A stretch of 64,000 bases of DNA from Yersinia entomophaga (lineage in GTDB: Bacteria; Pseudomonadota; Gammaproteobacteria; Enterobacterales; Enterobacteriaceae): the NCBI RefSeq assembly GCF_001656035.1, contig NZ_CP010029.1:3049602-3113601 (forward strand), written 5' to 3'. Below are positions 32,074 through 42,760 of the stretch, piece after piece. The notes under the pieces are model-generated. The model was given only the letters and a program-made list of their open reading frames with translations. It was not told the origin of the DNA and did no database searches. Each line of letters opens with the position of its first letter. Position 1 is the first letter of the stretch. The position numbers were made by a program, and so were the translations under genes.

Positions 32074-33873
32074 ATGATAGATAAATTGCAGCAATACCAC
32101 TTGGTGCGTCGATTGCATCAGCAAATTAAACATCGTGCTGATCAGACGGCCTTCCGCCAGTGGTCTCCCGCAGCAGAAACTCAACTTAGCTGGCAGCAAG
32201 TAGGCCATCAGGTTCAACGCATTTCTGCTGCGCTGCTGTCTAAAGGTGTAGCGGTGCAGGACAAAGTGGGTATTTTTGCTAATAACAGCATGGCGTGGTC
32301 TTTAGTTGATTTGGCTATTTTGCAAATCCGTGCGATCAGCGTTCCACTTTATGCGACCAATACGTCGGCGCAGGCGGCCTTTGTCGTCAATGACGCCGAT
32401 ATCCGCATTCTGTTTGTCGGTGAGCAGTCGCAGTATGATGTGGCGATAACGCTGAAAAGCCTGTGTCCGCAGTTGGAAACTATCGTAGCGCTGGATCCGA
32501 CGGTTGATTTACGTGGCTGCGAGTATGCTCAGCACCTTGCTTCATTCGACATCGCTCCCGATGAAACACTGCAGTTTTTGCTGAATATGCGTATCGATAG
32601 CTGTGATTTAGACGATCTGTTTACCCTAATTTATACCTCGGGAACCACCGGTGAACCTAAAGGGGTGATGCTGGACTACCGTAATATGGCGGCGCAGCTA
32701 TATTTGCATGATGAGCGCTTAACGCTAACTACCGATGATGTTTCCCTGAGTTTCCTGCCGCTTTCTCACGTTTTTGAGCGCGCGTGGAGTTTCTACGTGA
32801 TGCATACCGGCGCGCAAAATGTCTACATCAGTAATACTGACTGGGTTCGTCAGGCAATGCAGGCCGTTAGCCCAACCGTCATGTGTGCCGTTCCTCGTTT
32901 CTATGAAAAGGTTTTTTCGGCGATTCATGAGAAAGTCGCGCAAGCCAAACCGCATCGCCGGGCGTTGTTCCACTGGGCGGTAAGTTGCGGTGAGAAACAA
33001 TTCCGCCGTCAGCAGGAAGCACGCAAATCCTCATGGTTTTCCGATCGTTTGTTCGCTTTGGCCGATCGCTTAGTGCTGCAAAAGTTGCGTAATGTGCTCG
33101 GTGGTCGCGTGCGATTTTTACCGGCAGCCGGTGCGCGCCTAGATGACAATATCATTTTGTTTTTCCAGTCCATTGGAATCAATATCAAATATGGCTACGG
33201 CATGACGGAAACCTGCGCTACGGTTTCCTGCTGGGAAGAAAATGATTTCCGCTTTGGTTCAATCGGCAAGCCGTTGCCGGGTATTGAAGTGCGTCTCGGC
33301 GCGGAAAATGAAATTCAGGTTCGTGGGCCAATAGTGATGCGTGGCTACCTGAATAAGCCGGGAGAAACGGCGGCGACCTTTACTGAAGACGGCTGGTTAA
33401 AAACCGGCGATGCGGGTGCCATTGATAGCGCAGGTAACCTGTTTATCACCGAACGGTTGAAAGATTTGATGAAAACATCGGGGGGCAAATACATTGCTCC
33501 GCAGATGATCGAAGGCACCTTGGGTCAGGATCGTTTTATAGAGCAAATTGCCGTGATCGCCGATACGCGCAAATTCGTCTCTGCATTGATCGTGCCTTGT
33601 TTCGAATCATTGGAAGAATATGCCAAATCGATCAATTTAAAATATCACGATCGTCTGGAACTGCTGCGTCATAGCCACATTGTGGAAATGTTTGAACAGC
33701 GTTTGAAAGATATGCAGAAAGAGTTGTCGAAATTTGAGCAGGTAAAGCGCTTTACGCTGTTGCCAAAGGCTTTCTCAATGGAGTCTGGCGAGTTGACGCC
33801 AACGCTTAAACTGCGTCGCAAAATTATTTCTCAACGCTATCAGTTTGAGATTGATTCTATGTATCGTGATTAA
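32074..33873 (+). CDS. AMP-forming long-chain acyl-CoA synthetase-like protein
   Basis: A 599-residue member of the FAA1-type (FadD15-like) AMP-binding family, which adenylates a fatty acid and transfers it to CoA. The adenylation P-loop 'LIYTSGTTGEPKG' lies near residue 188, 'YGYGMTETCATVSC' near 380, and 'GWLKTGDAG' with 'ERLKDLMKTSGGKYI' near 450-480 contains the conserved Asp and hinge Lys regions. It is distinct from FadD, being nearer to the long eukaryote-like acyl-CoA synthetases. The start at 32074 (MIDKLQQYHLV) fits the family, though its ribosome site is weak. No counterpart lies between leuO and ilvI in E. coli. The true substrate is unknown. Confidence 0.85.
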   Translation: MIDKLQQYHLVRRLHQQIKHRADQTAFRQWSPAAETQLSWQQVGHQVQRISAALLSKGVAVQDKVGIFANNSMAWSLVDLAILQIRAISVPLYATNTSAQAAFVVNDADIRILFVGEQSQYDVAITLKSLCPQLETIVALDPTVDLRGCEYAQHLASFDIAPDETLQFLLNMRIDSCDLDDLFTLIYTSGTTGEPKGVMLDYRNMAAQLYLHDERLTLTTDDVSLSFLPLSHVFERAWSFYVMHTGAQNVYISNTDWVRQAMQAVSPTVMCAVPRFYEKVFSAIHEKVAQAKPHRRALFHWAVSCGEKQFRRQQEARKSSWFSDRLFALADRLVLQKLRNVLGGRVRFLPAAGARLDDNIILFFQSIGINIKYGYGMTETCATVSCWEENDFRFGSIGKPLPGIEVRLGAENEIQVRGPIVMRGYLNKPGETAATFTEDGWLKTGDAGAIDSAGNLFITERLKDLMKTSGGKYIAPQMIEGTLGQDRFIEQIAVIADTRKFVSALIVPCFESLEEYAKSINLKYHDRLELLRHSHIVEMFEQRLKDMQKELSKFEQVKRFTLLPKAFSMESGELTPTLKLRRKIISQRYQFEIDSMYRD

Positions 33874-33910
33874 TATGCTGACCCATTAATCGGATGAGCG
33901 ATGGTTATCT

Positions 33911-33969
33911 ACAAGCCCTGCGGGCAGCATCTGGAAACCAGGTGTAGCACGCGGGGCTTGGTGTTTTTT
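33911..33969 (+). terminator. Terminator of the acyl-CoA ligase gene
   Basis: A long stem built from AAGCCC / GGGCTT arms enclosing a second small hairpin (CATCTGG / CCAGGTG), ending in a GTGTTTTTTG T-tract, 40 bases after the ligase stop. Confidence 0.75.
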
Positions 33970-34326
33970 GACGCCAGCTTGCTCTTCCCATCGTTCTTGT
34001 AGCGCGAATCACGGTTTTGCTCAATATTCCGGCAAAAGTCATTACCTCATTTAGTTCTGTTATTGATTCACCCTCCGACACAATCCCGACAAAATGTACG
34101 GTCTTGCTAGTGTTTTATTTTTGTAAAATTAATGAATACAGCGTGTCACAGATTGAACCTCCTCTTAGCACCTGATTTGCCGTTTGCCTGCTAGAAATTC
34201 TGACGTTATGTTAATTAATCCTATTCGAAAAATAACCAGAGTTGGGCCTCGTGCCTTTCCTACAGGACGACGTAGAAATGTTTTTCTGTTGTCCAAAAAA
34301 GTAAAACTAAGCCCGGAGGCAAAACC
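33970..34326. other. Upstream region of ilvIH
   Basis: About 357 bases before ilvI, AT-rich in its middle part. In E. coli this region carries several Lrp sites that activate ilvIH; I expect the same here but cannot place individual sites with confidence. No gene or obvious attenuator (no leader peptide rich in branched-chain codons) was seen. Confidence 0.5.
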
Positions 34327-36054
34327 ATGGAGATGTTGTCAGGAGCCGAGATGGTGGTCCGATCGTTAATCGATCAGGGCGTAAAACATGTATTCGGTTA
34401 TCCCGGCGGGGCCGTACTTGATATCTACGATGCCCTGCACACGGTTGGGGGAATCGATCATATTCTGGTTCGTCATGAACAAGGTGCAGTACACATGGCC
34501 GATGGCTATGCTCGTGCCACGGGCGAAGTCGGGGTTGTGCTGGTGACTTCCGGCCCCGGTGCGACCAATGCCATAACCGGGATTGCTACAGCCTATATGG
34601 ATTCTATTCCAATGGTGGTGCTGTCAGGGCAGGTGCCTAGCTCGCTCATTGGCTATGATGCTTTTCAGGAATGCGACATGGTCGGTATTTCCCGTCCAGT
34701 GGTAAAACACAGTTTTCTGGTTAAGCGCACCGAAGATATTCCTTCCGTGCTGAAAAAAGCCTTTTATCTGGCCTCAAGTGGACGCCCTGGTCCAGTAGTG
34801 ATTGATTTGCCGAAGGATATTGTCAGCCCGGCGCTGAGACTGCCTTATGCCTATCCAGAGCAAGTTAGCCTGCGTTCATATAATCCAACGGTACAAGGCC
34901 ATCGCGGGCAGATTAAACGCGCATTGCAAACCATTCTGGCTGCCAGAAAACCCATTATGTACGTGGGCGGTGGGGCGATAAACGCCGCCTGCCACGAAGA
35001 ATTGCTCACTCTGGCAGAGAAACTGAATCTTCCGGTGACGACGTCGTTAATGGGGTTAGGTGGTTTCCCAGGGACACATCGCCAAAGCGTAGGCATGCTT
35101 GGAATGCACGGTACTTTTGAAGCCAATATGGCGATGCACAACGCGGATTTGATCTTTGCCGTAGGGGTACGTTTCGATGATCGTACTACGAATAATTTGG
35201 CTAAATATTGTCCGAATGCCACTGTTCTGCATATTGATATCGACCCAACTTCTATTTCGAAAACGGTAAATGCCGATATTCCTATTGTTGGCGACGCCAA
35301 ACAGGTGCTGAAGCAAATGCTGGAGCTGGCGACACAAATCGACTGTGCGCAGGATTTCGATGCGCTTCGCGATTGGTGGCAGTCTATCGAACAATGGCGC
35401 GCTCGTGATTGCCTGGGTTACAACAAAGAAAGCGGCAGTATTAAGCCTCAGGCGGTAATTGAAACTCTGCATCGTTTGACCAAAGGTGATGCTTATGTGA
35501 CTTCTGATGTCGGGCAGCACCAGATGTTTGCTGCACTGTACTATCCGTTTGATAAACCGCGCCGTTGGATCAACTCTGGCGGTTTGGGAACCATGGGCTT
35601 TGGCCTACCGGCGGCGCTGGGCGTCAAGCTGGCGTTACCGGATGAAACCGTGGTTTGCGTAACCGGTGACGGGAGTATCCAAATGAATATTCAGGAGTTA
35701 TCGACGGCATTGCAGTATAACCTGCCGGTGTTGGTGCTGAACCTGAACAACCGTTATCTGGGCATGGTGAAACAATGGCAGGATATGATTTACTCTGGCC
35801 GCCATTCGCAATCCTATATGGAATCTCTGCCTGATTTTGTCAAACTGGCTGAAGCCTACGGACATATCGGGATCGCCATTCGTACCCCAGGCGAGCTGGA
35901 GGCAAAACTGGCCGAAGCATTAACGCTGCTTTCCGAAACCAATCGTCTGGTATTTGTGGATGTCACCGTTGATGAAACTGAGCACGTTTACCCGATGCAA
36001 ATTCGCGGTGGCGGTATGGACGAAATGTGGTTAAGCAAAACGGAGAGGACCTAA
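34327..36054 (+). CDS. ilvI: Acetolactate synthase III large subunit
   Basis: A 575-residue thiamine-diphosphate enzyme, catalytic subunit of acetohydroxyacid synthase III, the first shared step of valine, leucine and isoleucine synthesis. The catalytic Glu is in '[19 protein letters not shown]' (about residue 47); the ThDP/Mg motif 'TGDGSIQMN' begins near 446 and ends in '[10 protein letters not shown]'. The protein begins [14 protein letters not shown] exactly as in E. coli. The gene overlaps or abuts ilvH (TAATG). Confidence 0.98.
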   Translation: MEMLSGAEMVVRSLIDQGVKHVFGYPGGAVLDIYDALHTVGGIDHILVRHEQGAVHMADGYARATGEVGVVLVTSGPGATNAITGIATAYMDSIPMVVLSGQVPSSLIGYDAFQECDMVGISRPVVKHSFLVKRTEDIPSVLKKAFYLASSGRPGPVVIDLPKDIVSPALRLPYAYPEQVSLRSYNPTVQGHRGQIKRALQTILAARKPIMYVGGGAINAACHEELLTLAEKLNLPVTTSLMGLGGFPGTHRQSVGMLGMHGTFEANMAMHNADLIFAVGVRFDDRTTNNLAKYCPNATVLHIDIDPTSISKTVNADIPIVGDAKQVLKQMLELATQIDCAQDFDALRDWWQSIEQWRARDCLGYNKESGSIKPQAVIETLHRLTKGDAYVTSDVGQHQMFAALYYPFDKPRRWINSGGLGTMGFGLPAALGVKLALPDETVVCVTGDGSIQMNIQELSTALQYNLPVLVLNLNNRYLGMVKQWQDMIYSGRHSQSYMESLPDFVKLAEAYGHIGIAIRTPGELEAKLAEALTLLSETNRLVFVDVTVDETEHVYPMQIRGGGMDEMWLSKTERT

Positions 36055-36056
36055 TG

Positions 36057-36548
36057 ATGCGCCGGATTTTATCAGTATTATTGGAAAACGAATCAGGGGC
36101 GTTGTCTCGGGTTGTCGGCCTATTTTCGCAGCGCGGATATAACATTGAAAGCTTGACCGTGGCACCTACAGACGATCCAACTCTGTCCCGTATGACCATC
36201 CAAACCGTGGGTGACGAAAAAGTACTGGAGCAGATTGAGAAACAACTGCATAAGCTGGTGGACGTATTGAGAGTCAGCGAACTGGTGCCCGGTGCGCACG
36301 TTGAGCGCGAAATCATGTTGGTGAAACTACAGGCTAGCGGTTACGGACGTGAAGAAATCAAACGTTGCACCGAGATTTTCCGCGGCCAGATCGTTGACGT
36401 TACCGCGACGCTGTACACCGTTCAATTAGCGGGAACCAGCGACAAACTGGACGCATTTCTTAATGCGGTGCGGGAAGTGGCTGAGATTGTTGAAGTTGCT
36501 CGCTCCGGCATTGTTGGCGTTTCTCGCGGTGAAAAAATTATGCGTTAA
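36057..36548 (+). CDS. ilvH: Acetolactate synthase III regulatory subunit
   Basis: A 163-residue regulatory subunit that confers valine feedback inhibition and activates IlvI. The N-terminal ACT domain reads '[27 protein letters not shown]', followed by '[15 protein letters not shown]'; the C-terminal ALS_ss_C domain ends 'VSRGEKIMR'. Length is identical to E. coli. An ATG three bases earlier, sharing bases with the ilvI stop, is the alternative start; a GAGAGG ribosome site serves both. Confidence 0.97.
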   Translation: MRRILSVLLENESGALSRVVGLFSQRGYNIESLTVAPTDDPTLSRMTIQTVGDEKVLEQIEKQLHKLVDVLRVSELVPGAHVEREIMLVKLQASGYGREEIKRCTEIFRGQIVDVTATLYTVQLAGTSDKLDAFLNAVREVAEIVEVARSGIVGVSRGEKIMR

Positions 36549-36582
36549 GCCGAAATCAGGCATATAAACGAGATAAATCTGA

Positions 36583-36612
36583 GGCTCTGCTTTGAAGCAG
36601 AGCTTTTTTTTT
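36583..36612 (+). terminator. Terminator of ilvIH
   Basis: Perfect 9-bp stem GCTCTGCTT / AAGCAGAGC with a 2-base TG apex, followed by nine T residues. Confidence 0.95.
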
Positions 36613-36776
36613 GCATTTTTAAGCCTGATAGTGACATCCTAAGGTGAAAGCGGTTGCTCAATGGAGTGTTCTGCGGTTAGATCTATCATGGGTTATATCC
36701 ATAGTTAAATTATGTATATAAAACCCGGCAGACAGATCTGCTTTTCATAACTTTACAGGGTTTATAAGGGGTTAAC

Positions 36777-37781
36777 GTGAAACTGGATGAAATCGCGCGT
36801 CTCGCGGGTGTTTCGCGCACAACGGCCAGTTATGTCATTAATGGCAAAGCGAAGCAGTACCGGGTCAGCGATAAAACAGTAGAAAAAGTGATGGCTGTGG
36901 TACGTGAACACAATTATCACCCTAATGCCGTAGCGGCAGGTTTGCGCGCGGGCAGAACCCGATCCATTGGTCTGGTGATTCCGGATCTTGAAAATACCAG
37001 TTATACACGTATTGCGAATTATCTTGAGCGGCAGGCGCGTCAGCGCGGCTATCAGCTCTTGATCGCCTGTTCTGAAGATCAGCCTGATAACGAGATGCGT
37101 TGTATTGAGCATCTGTTACAACGTCAGGTTGATGCGATTATCGTTTCGACGGCGCTGCCGCCAGAACATCCGTTTTATCAACGCTGGGTAGATAAACCCT
37201 TACCTATCATTGCGTTAGATAGAGCGTTGGATCGCGAGCACTTTATTAGCGTTGTGGGGGCCGATCAGGACGATGCCTTGATGCTGGCGCGAGAGCTACG
37301 CACTTTCCCTGCGGAATCCGTTCTGTATCTCGGTGCTTTACCGGAGCTTTCGGTGAGCTTCCTACGTGAACAGGGTTTCCGCGAGGCCTGGCAGGACGAT
37401 CCGCGTAAAGTGGATTATCTGTATGCAAATAGCTATGAGCGGGAAGCTTCCGGAGTGAAGTTTGCCGAATGGCTGAAAACTCACCCAATGCCGCAGGCGT
37501 TGTTCACCACTTCCTTTCAATTGCTACAAGGCGTGCTGGATGTCACTTTGCAGCAAAGTGGCCGCCTGCCCACCAATCTGGCTATCGCCACCTTTGGTGA
37601 TAATGAGCTGTTGGATTTTCTGGAATGCCCAGTGTTGGCGGTGGCGCAGCGTCACCGTGACGTGGCGGAAAGAGTATTGGAATTGGTGCTGGCCAGTCTG
37701 GATGAACCGCATAAACCGAAACCGGGCTTGACGCGTATTCGTCGTAATCTGTTCCGTCGCGGTAGTTTAAGCCGCAAATAA
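36777..37781 (+). CDS. cra: Catabolite repressor/activator Cra (FruR)
   Basis: A 334-residue LacI-family regulator of central carbon flow, controlled by fructose 1-phosphate and fructose 1,6-bisphosphate. The N-terminal helix-turn-helix '[20 protein letters not shown]' and hinge helix '[20 protein letters not shown]' are typical, then the sugar-binding-like core. It uses a GTG start, as in E. coli, with an AAGGGG ribosome site. Length is the same as E. coli. Cra next to the dcw cluster is the usual enterobacterial arrangement. Confidence 0.97.
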   Translation: MKLDEIARLAGVSRTTASYVINGKAKQYRVSDKTVEKVMAVVREHNYHPNAVAAGLRAGRTRSIGLVIPDLENTSYTRIANYLERQARQRGYQLLIACSEDQPDNEMRCIEHLLQRQVDAIIVSTALPPEHPFYQRWVDKPLPIIALDRALDREHFISVVGADQDDALMLARELRTFPAESVLYLGALPELSVSFLREQGFREAWQDDPRKVDYLYANSYEREASGVKFAEWLKTHPMPQALFTTSFQLLQGVLDVTLQQSGRLPTNLAIATFGDNELLDFLECPVLAVAQRHRDVAERVLELVLASLDEPHKPKPGLTRIRRNLFRRGSLSRK

Positions 37782-37809
37782 CGCGCTGAATACTTTCGCT
37801 AAAATGCAA

Positions 37810-37833
37810 TCGGGCACCTTAATCGGTGCCCGA
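37810..37833. terminator. Hairpin between converging cra and alaE
   Basis: Perfect 9-bp stem TCGGGCACC / GGTGCCCGA with a 6-base loop. On the plus strand it is followed by ATCATATTTG and on the minus strand by TTGCATTTT, so it could end either transcript. Confidence 0.65.
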
Positions 37834-37866
37834 ATCATATTTGTCGCTGTTACTTCAATGCTTGTC

Positions 37867-38307
37867 TCACACGTACCCGGCTACGCGGAACAGGCGGCGG
37901 CAATATTCCAGAAAATAGCCGTAGGCCACGCCCATAACCATAGAAACGACCGCATTACTGGCTACTGCCGTGACGATCTGCTGGAAATCTGCACCGACCG
38001 TCCACAGAATAATGGCGTAAACCGGAGACTGAAAACTGACGTAGGCCAGTAGGTCGGCCAGATTTTTCGCCCAAAAATGTTGTCCCGCGCATCGTTGAGC
38101 GAAACGGATAAAACTGTCCCGATACATGCCGTAAGGCCAAGCAATCAGGATGTTAACCGGTATGGAAAGCAAGCGTGAAGAAAGCGACTGCTCAAAGGTC
38201 ATACCTGAAATCAGTATTTCAATCGCCATACCGGTGATAAAGCAATACACCACAAGAGCAAAGGTATCTGCAACGGCGCTACGTAAGCGAGAATCAGTAG
38301 AAAACAT
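37867..38307 (-). CDS. alaE: L-alanine exporter AlaE
   Basis: A 146-residue inner-membrane protein with about four hydrophobic segments, matching E. coli AlaE/YgaW (149 residues) in the blocks '[16 protein letters not shown]', '[16 protein letters not shown]', '[17 protein letters not shown]' and '[12 protein letters not shown]'. AlaE exports L-alanine when the internal pool is too high. The start at 38307 was chosen because GGAGG lies eight bases upstream; an ATG six bases earlier is too close to it. In E. coli alaE is far from cra, so its presence between cra and mraZ is a lineage-specific arrangement. Confidence 0.93.
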   Translation of the reverse strand: MFSTDSRLRSAVADTFALVVYCFITGMAIEILISGMTFEQSLSSRLLSIPVNILIAWPYGMYRDSFIRFAQRCAGQHFWAKNLADLLAYVSFQSPVYAIILWTVGADFQQIVTAVASNAVVSMVMGVAYGYFLEYCRRLFRVAGYV

Positions 38308-39142
38308 CGTCATTACCTCCCAGATTGGGGGAAAATCCGTTAATAGGTTAAATATGCACAGCTATTATTGGTGGTATGTTTCTATTTTTTGTTGGTTTAT
38401 GGGGTATTATTTGGTGTTTTGTTTTTACTGTAGTTTACATGACTGCTTTGTTTAATATAACTAGCTGAAAATTTCTATTTTTAACATTTGTCTGATTTTT
38501 ATACTTCCAACTGACCTGTAAAGACTTTTTTATGGTGAATTACGCGGAGGGTTGAGTGTTTATTATTTAAAAACAATGAATTAAGTTCGCTGGTGGTTTT
38601 AAGCGTCAATGGGGAATTTGATTAGCGCTTAATAGCCATATTGAAAGGCGGGAAAAATACATTGGCGCTGCGCTACTAATTTGGGACTTTTCTTAAGATG
38701 CATTCTCTTATTAAAAAGCGGCGGGTAATCAGCGGCTAATAATTTATTTCAAAATAGATTCATATTCCTCTGAGTAATTGAAGTAAAATGCGCCCACGGT
38801 GAACGCCTGGTAATTTTAATGGGTATTATTTACGAAGATTATCCGCAGGAATGTTCTGCATTAACATTCCCCGGCGCAGCCAGTCACTGCGGGAGATAGG
38901 CCTAATTCCTAATATTTTGCATTGTGCAATTTTTATACTGGAAATGAGACATCCCTTGCAGAAGGAATTAATGTGACAATTAATTGCTAAATTAATCGTT
39001 ATTTAATCAGTAAAATCATCCGGCGGAAAAATAGCCCGTTTATCATGACGTTAATTTCCACGCTACTTGCTGAAAACGCCCCTTCTACAAGATATATCTC
39101 AAAATACACCCATAAATATTGCCAAACCGCATCTGCTCTGGC
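38308..39142. other. AT-rich gap between alaE and the dcw promoter
   Basis: About 835 bases without a supportable gene. It is AT-rich over its first half. Small structures seen: a perfect 8-bp hairpin GGAATGTT / AACATTCC at 38848-38870, and TTGCA / TGCAA with trailing T residues near 38922-38940. It should contain the alaE promoter near 38310-38400. I cannot exclude a small RNA. Confidence 0.6.
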
Positions 39143-39172
39143 TTGACAAGGTTTTCATACCATCCGTAAACT
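39143..39172 (+). promoter_or_regulatory. Pmra promoter of the dcw cluster
   Basis: Perfect TTGACA (39143-39148), 18-base spacer, then TAAACT (39167-39172), just upstream of the MraZ repeats. This corresponds to the main promoter that drives the first part of the division and cell wall cluster in E. coli. Confidence 0.85.
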
Positions 39173-39180
39173 CTTTAATG

Positions 39181-39205
39181 TGGGGATTTGTGGGATAAAG
39201 TGGCA
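39181..39205 (+). promoter_or_regulatory. MraZ operator: three TGGG-type repeats
   Basis: TGGGG, TGGGA and TGGCA occur at exact 10-base intervals (39181, 39191, 39201). MraZ is known to bind three TGGGN repeats spaced by five bases just downstream of Pmra and to repress the cluster. The third repeat departs from the consensus at its fourth base. Confidence 0.85.
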
Positions 39206-39233
39206 AATAAGGCCATGAAGGGGTGACTCAACG

Positions 39234-39692
39234 ATGTTTCGTGGGGCAACGATGGTTAACCTCGACAGCAAAGGGCGGCTTGCCGTACCTACCCGTTATC
39301 GGGATTTGCTGAACGAGGAATCGCGAGGACAGATGGTCTGCACTATCGACCTTCACCAACCATGCCTGTTGCTTTATCCTTTGCCCGAATGGGAAATCAT
39401 TGAACAAAAACTTTCTCGTCTGTCGAGCATGGTTCCTGCCGAGCGCCGTATTCAGCGTTTGCTGTTGGGGCATGCTAGCGAATGCCAGATGGATGGTTCC
39501 GGGCGTTTGTTGATTGCAAATACGCTGCGTCAACACGCCGGGCTGAGTAAAGAAGTGATGCTGGTTGGGCAGTTCAACAAGTTTGAACTGTGGGATGAAC
39601 AGACCTGGTATCAACAAGTCAAGGATGACATAGACGCACAACAGTCGACTCAGGAACCTTTATCTGAGCGGCTACAGGACTTATCGCTATAA
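39234..39692 (+). CDS. mraZ: Transcriptional regulator MraZ
   Basis: A 152-residue DNA-binding protein with two AbrB-like swapped-hairpin domains, each with the DxxxR motif: '[17 protein letters not shown]' near residue 5-21 and '[14 protein letters not shown]' near 84-97. It forms large rings and represses its own cluster by binding the repeats at 39181-39205. First gene of the dcw cluster; rsmH follows after 2 bases. Confidence 0.97.
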   Translation: MFRGATMVNLDSKGRLAVPTRYRDLLNEESRGQMVCTIDLHQPCLLLYPLPEWEIIEQKLSRLSSMVPAERRIQRLLLGHASECQMDGSGRLLIANTLRQHAGLSKEVMLVGQFNKFELWDEQTWYQQVKDDIDAQQSTQEPLSERLQDLSL

Positions 39693-39694
39693 GC

Positions 39695-40636
39695 ATGGTA
39701 GATAATTATAAGCACACAAGCGTGCTGCTGGATGAGGCAGTTAACGGCCTGAACATTCGCAGTAACGGCATTTATATCGACGGAACTTTTGGTCGTGGTG
39801 GCCATTCACGTCTGATTCTGTCTCAACTTGGGCCGGAAGGGCGTTTGATAGCAATTGACCGCGACCCGCAAGCTATTGAAGCAGCGAAATCCATTACCGA
39901 TCCGCGTTTCTCAATCGTACACGGTCCGTTTTCTGAATTAGCAGATTATGTGCGGGAATTGGACTTAGTCGGGAAGATCGATGGCGTACTGTTGGACCTG
40001 GGCGTTTCTTCACCGCAGTTAGACGATCCAGAACGCGGTTTTTCCTTTATGCGTGACGGGCCGCTGGATATGCGCATGGATCCTTCGCGTGGCATTTCTG
40101 CCGCCGAGTGGTTGATGAAAGCTGGCGCTGACGACATTGCCTGGGTATTGAAAACCTTTGGTGAAGAGCGCTTTGCCAAACGTCTGGCTCGCGCCATTGT
40201 TGAGCGCAACCTGACCCAGCCGATGACTCGCACCACTGAGCTGGCTAATTTGATTGCTAACGCCAGCCCATTCCGCGAAAAGCACAAGCATCCGGCCACC
40301 CGCAGTTTCCAGGCGATTCGCATTTATATCAACAGCGAACTGGAAGAAATCGAACGAGCATTGGAAGGTGCGCTGGAAGTATTAGCTCCCGGTGGTCGTC
40401 TCTCCGTCATCAGTTTCCATTCCCTTGAAGATCGTATTGTTAAAAACTTTATCCGTAACCAAAGCCGTGGGCCGAAAGTGCCTGCCGGTCTGCCGTTAAC
40501 GGAGGAGCAGTTACAGAGTCTGGGCGGACGTAATTTGAAATCCGTAGGGAAAATGATGCCTTCCGACGCGGAAGTTGCGGAAAACCCACGGGCGCGTAGC
40601 TCCGTACTGCGTTTTGCAGAGAGGATTAACGCGTGA
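39695..40636 (+). CDS. rsmH: 16S rRNA (cytosine1402-N4)-methyltransferase
   Basis: A 313-residue methyltransferase (MraW) that modifies C1402 in the ribosomal decoding centre, together with RsmI. SAM-binding '[16 protein letters not shown]', '[13 protein letters not shown]', '[22 protein letters not shown]' and the C-terminal '[12 protein letters not shown]' are all family-typical. Same length as E. coli. The stop overlaps the ftsL GTG start (GTGA). Confidence 0.97.
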   Translation: MVDNYKHTSVLLDEAVNGLNIRSNGIYIDGTFGRGGHSRLILSQLGPEGRLIAIDRDPQAIEAAKSITDPRFSIVHGPFSELADYVRELDLVGKIDGVLLDLGVSSPQLDDPERGFSFMRDGPLDMRMDPSRGISAAEWLMKAGADDIAWVLKTFGEERFAKRLARAIVERNLTQPMTRTTELANLIANASPFREKHKHPATRSFQAIRIYINSELEEIERALEGALEVLAPGGRLSVISFHSLEDRIVKNFIRNQSRGPKVPAGLPLTEEQLQSLGGRNLKSVGKMMPSDAEVAENPRARSSVLRFAERINA

Positions 40637-40953
40637 TAGGCAACGAACGCCACGGCTTGGTAGGGGTCATTGGCGGAGATTTACTCCGTAATGCCAAGAT
40701 TCCATTGATTCTGCTGGTTGCGGTGTTGATCTCTGCGGTGTTAGTGGTGACAACCGCTCACCGCACCCGGTTGCTGACCGCCGAACGTGAGCAGCTGGTG
40801 CTGGAGCGTGATGCTCTGGACATCGAGTGGCGTAACCTGATTCTGGAAGAGAACGCCTTGGGCGATCACAGCCGGGTCGAGAGTATCGCTACTGATAAGT
40901 TAAAAATGCAGCACGTTGATCCAGCACAAGAAAACATTGTGGTTAAACAATGA
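40633..40953 (+). CDS. ftsL: Cell division protein FtsL
   Basis: A 106-residue bitopic division protein of the FtsQLB complex: short cytoplasmic N-terminus, one membrane segment (about 22-42), and a periplasmic coiled coil ('[19 protein letters not shown]', '[18 protein letters not shown]'). GTG start overlapping the rsmH stop. E. coli FtsL has 121 residues; this one begins at the equivalent of its residue 16 ('[11 protein letters not shown]' against 'SHERHALPGVIG'), so the cytoplasmic tail is shorter. Confidence 0.94.
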   Translation: MIGNERHGLVGVIGGDLLRNAKIPLILLVAVLISAVLVVTTAHRTRLLTAEREQLVLERDALDIEWRNLILEENALGDHSRVESIATDKLKMQHVDPAQENIVVKQ

Positions 40954-40996
40954 TTAAATTTGCACTCACCATGACTCGGAGTAGCCAAGGTAACGC

Positions 40997-42760
40997 ATGA
41001 AAGCAGCGCGCCCCGGTAAGTTGAAACGGCAGGAAGAACAAGCCAGCTTTATAAGCTGGCGTTTTGCATTGCTGTGCGGCTGTATTTTACTGGCTTTGGT
41101 TGGGCTGATGCTACGCACTGCCTACCTGCAAGTGATCAATCCAGACAAATTGGTACGGGAAGGCGACATGCGTTCGCTGCGGGTTCAATCCGTACCTACC
41201 GCTCGCGGCATGATAAGCGATCGAGCCGGGCGACCTCTGGCGGTGAGTGTTCCGGTGAATGCCATTTGGGCCGATCCGAAAGAACTGCAGGAACGTGGCG
41301 GAATTACGCTGGATACGCGCTGGAAAGCCCTGTCCGACGCGCTGGAAATCCCTCTCGATCAGTTGGCTTCCCGCATTAACGCGAATCCGAAAGGTCGCTT
41401 TGTTTATCTGGCGCGTCAGGTCAATCCGGCTATTGGTGACTATATCCATAAGTTGAAATTGCCGGGTATCTATCTGCGTCAGGAATCCCGCCGCTACTAC
41501 CCTGCGGGGCAGGTTATGGCGCATATCATCGGCGTGACCAATATCGATGGTCAGGGAATTGAAGGGGTTGAGAAAAGCTTCGATCGCTGGCTAACCGGTC
41601 AACCGGGCGAACGTACGGTGCGTAAAGACCGCTATGGTCGGGTGATCGAAGATATCTCCTCTGTGGATAGTCAGGCGGCACATAATCTGGCGCTGAGCGT
41701 CGATGAACGCCTACAAGCGCTGGTTTATCGCGAATTGAACAATGCGGTGGCGTTCAACAAAGCTGAATCAGGAACCGCAGTGCTGGTGGATGTGAACACC
41801 GGCGAAGTGCTGGCAATGGCCAACAGCCCTTCTTACAACCCGAACAACCTAACCGGTACGCCGAAAGAAGCCATGCGTAACCGGGCAATTACCGATATTT
41901 TCGAGCCGGGCTCTACGGTTAAGCCTATGGTGGTGATGACCGCATTGCAGCACGGCGTTATCAAAGAAAACAGCGTATTGAATACTCTGCCGTACTTTGT
42001 TAACGGCCATCAGATCAAAGACGTGGCGCGTTATGCAGAGCTGTCGGTGACAGGGATTCTACAGAAGTCGAGTAACGTCGGTGTTTCTAAGCTGGCGTTA
42101 GCGATGCCATCCTCAGCGTTAGTAGATACTTACTCACGTTTTGGGTTTGGGAAAGCGACCAATTTGGGGTTGGTCGGAGAAAGCAGTGGCTTATATCCTA
42201 AAAAACAACGGTGGTCTGACATAGAGAGGGCCACCTTCTCTTACGGCTACGGGCTAATGGTAACGCCGTTACAGTTAGCGCGAGTCTATGCAACGATCGG
42301 CAGTATGGGTATTTATCGCCCGTTGTCGATTACCAAAGTTGACCCACCGGTTGCCGGTGAGCGCGTCTTCCCTGAGCCCATTGTTCGCACCGTGGTTCAT
42401 ATGATGGAAAGCGTAGCGTTACCGGGCGGCGGGGGCACCAAAGCTGCGATTAAAGGCTATCGTATTGCGATTAAAACCGGTACTGCGAAGAAAGTCGGAC
42501 CGGACGGCAAATACGTGAACCGATATCTTGCGTATACCGCCGGCGTCGCGCCGGCAAGCAACCCTCGATTTGCTCTGGTTGTGGTCATTGATGACCCGCA
42601 GGGCGGGAAATATTACGGCGGTGCGGTTTCTGCTCCGGTATTTGGCGCAATTATGGGCGGCGTTTTGCGTACCATGAACGTTGAACCGGACGCGTTACCG
42701 ACCAGTGATAAAAGCGAATTAGTAATTAATAAAAAAGAGGGTTCAGGTGGCAGATCGTAA
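40997..42760 (+). CDS. ftsI: Septal peptidoglycan transpeptidase FtsI (PBP3)
   Basis: A 587-residue class B penicillin-binding protein that cross-links septal peptidoglycan with FtsW. An N-terminal membrane anchor (about 25-45) is followed by the pedestal domain and the transpeptidase domain with the active-site 'GSTVKP' (Ser306), 'KSSNVG' near 358 and 'KTGTAKK' near 493. The gene ends 14 bases into murE. It is the target of aztreonam and cephalexin in E. coli. Confidence 0.97.
   Translation: MKAARPGKLKRQEEQASFISWRFALLCGCILLALVGLMLRTAYLQVINPDKLVREGDMRSLRVQSVPTARGMISDRAGRPLAVSVPVNAIWADPKELQERGGITLDTRWKALSDALEIPLDQLASRINANPKGRFVYLARQVNPAIGDYIHKLKLPGIYLRQESRRYYPAGQVMAHIIGVTNIDGQGIEGVEKSFDRWLTGQPGERTVRKDRYGRVIEDISSVDSQAAHNLALSVDERLQALVYRELNNAVAFNKAESGTAVLVDVNTGEVLAMANSPSYNPNNLTGTPKEAMRNRAITDIFEPGSTVKPMVVMTALQHGVIKENSVLNTLPYFVNGHQIKDVARYAELSVTGILQKSSNVGVSKLALAMPSSALVDTYSRFGFGKATNLGLVGESSGLYPKKQRWSDIERATFSYGYGLMVTPLQLARVYATIGSMGIYRPLSITKVDPPVAGERVFPEPIVRTVVHMMESVALPGGGGTKAAIKGYRIAIKTGTAKKVGPDGKYVNRYLAYTAGVAPASNPRFALVVVIDDPQGGKYYGGAVSAPVFGAIMGGVLRTMNVEPDALPTSDKSELVINKKEGSGGRS

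Noticed and set aside
38150..38455. A 101-codon plus-strand frame over alaE
   Set aside because: It is mainly antisense to alaE and has shadow-frame composition.
38308..39142. Possible CRISPR or dispersed repeats in the large gaps
   Set aside because: No regularly spaced direct repeats were found on reading these regions; only isolated hairpins.
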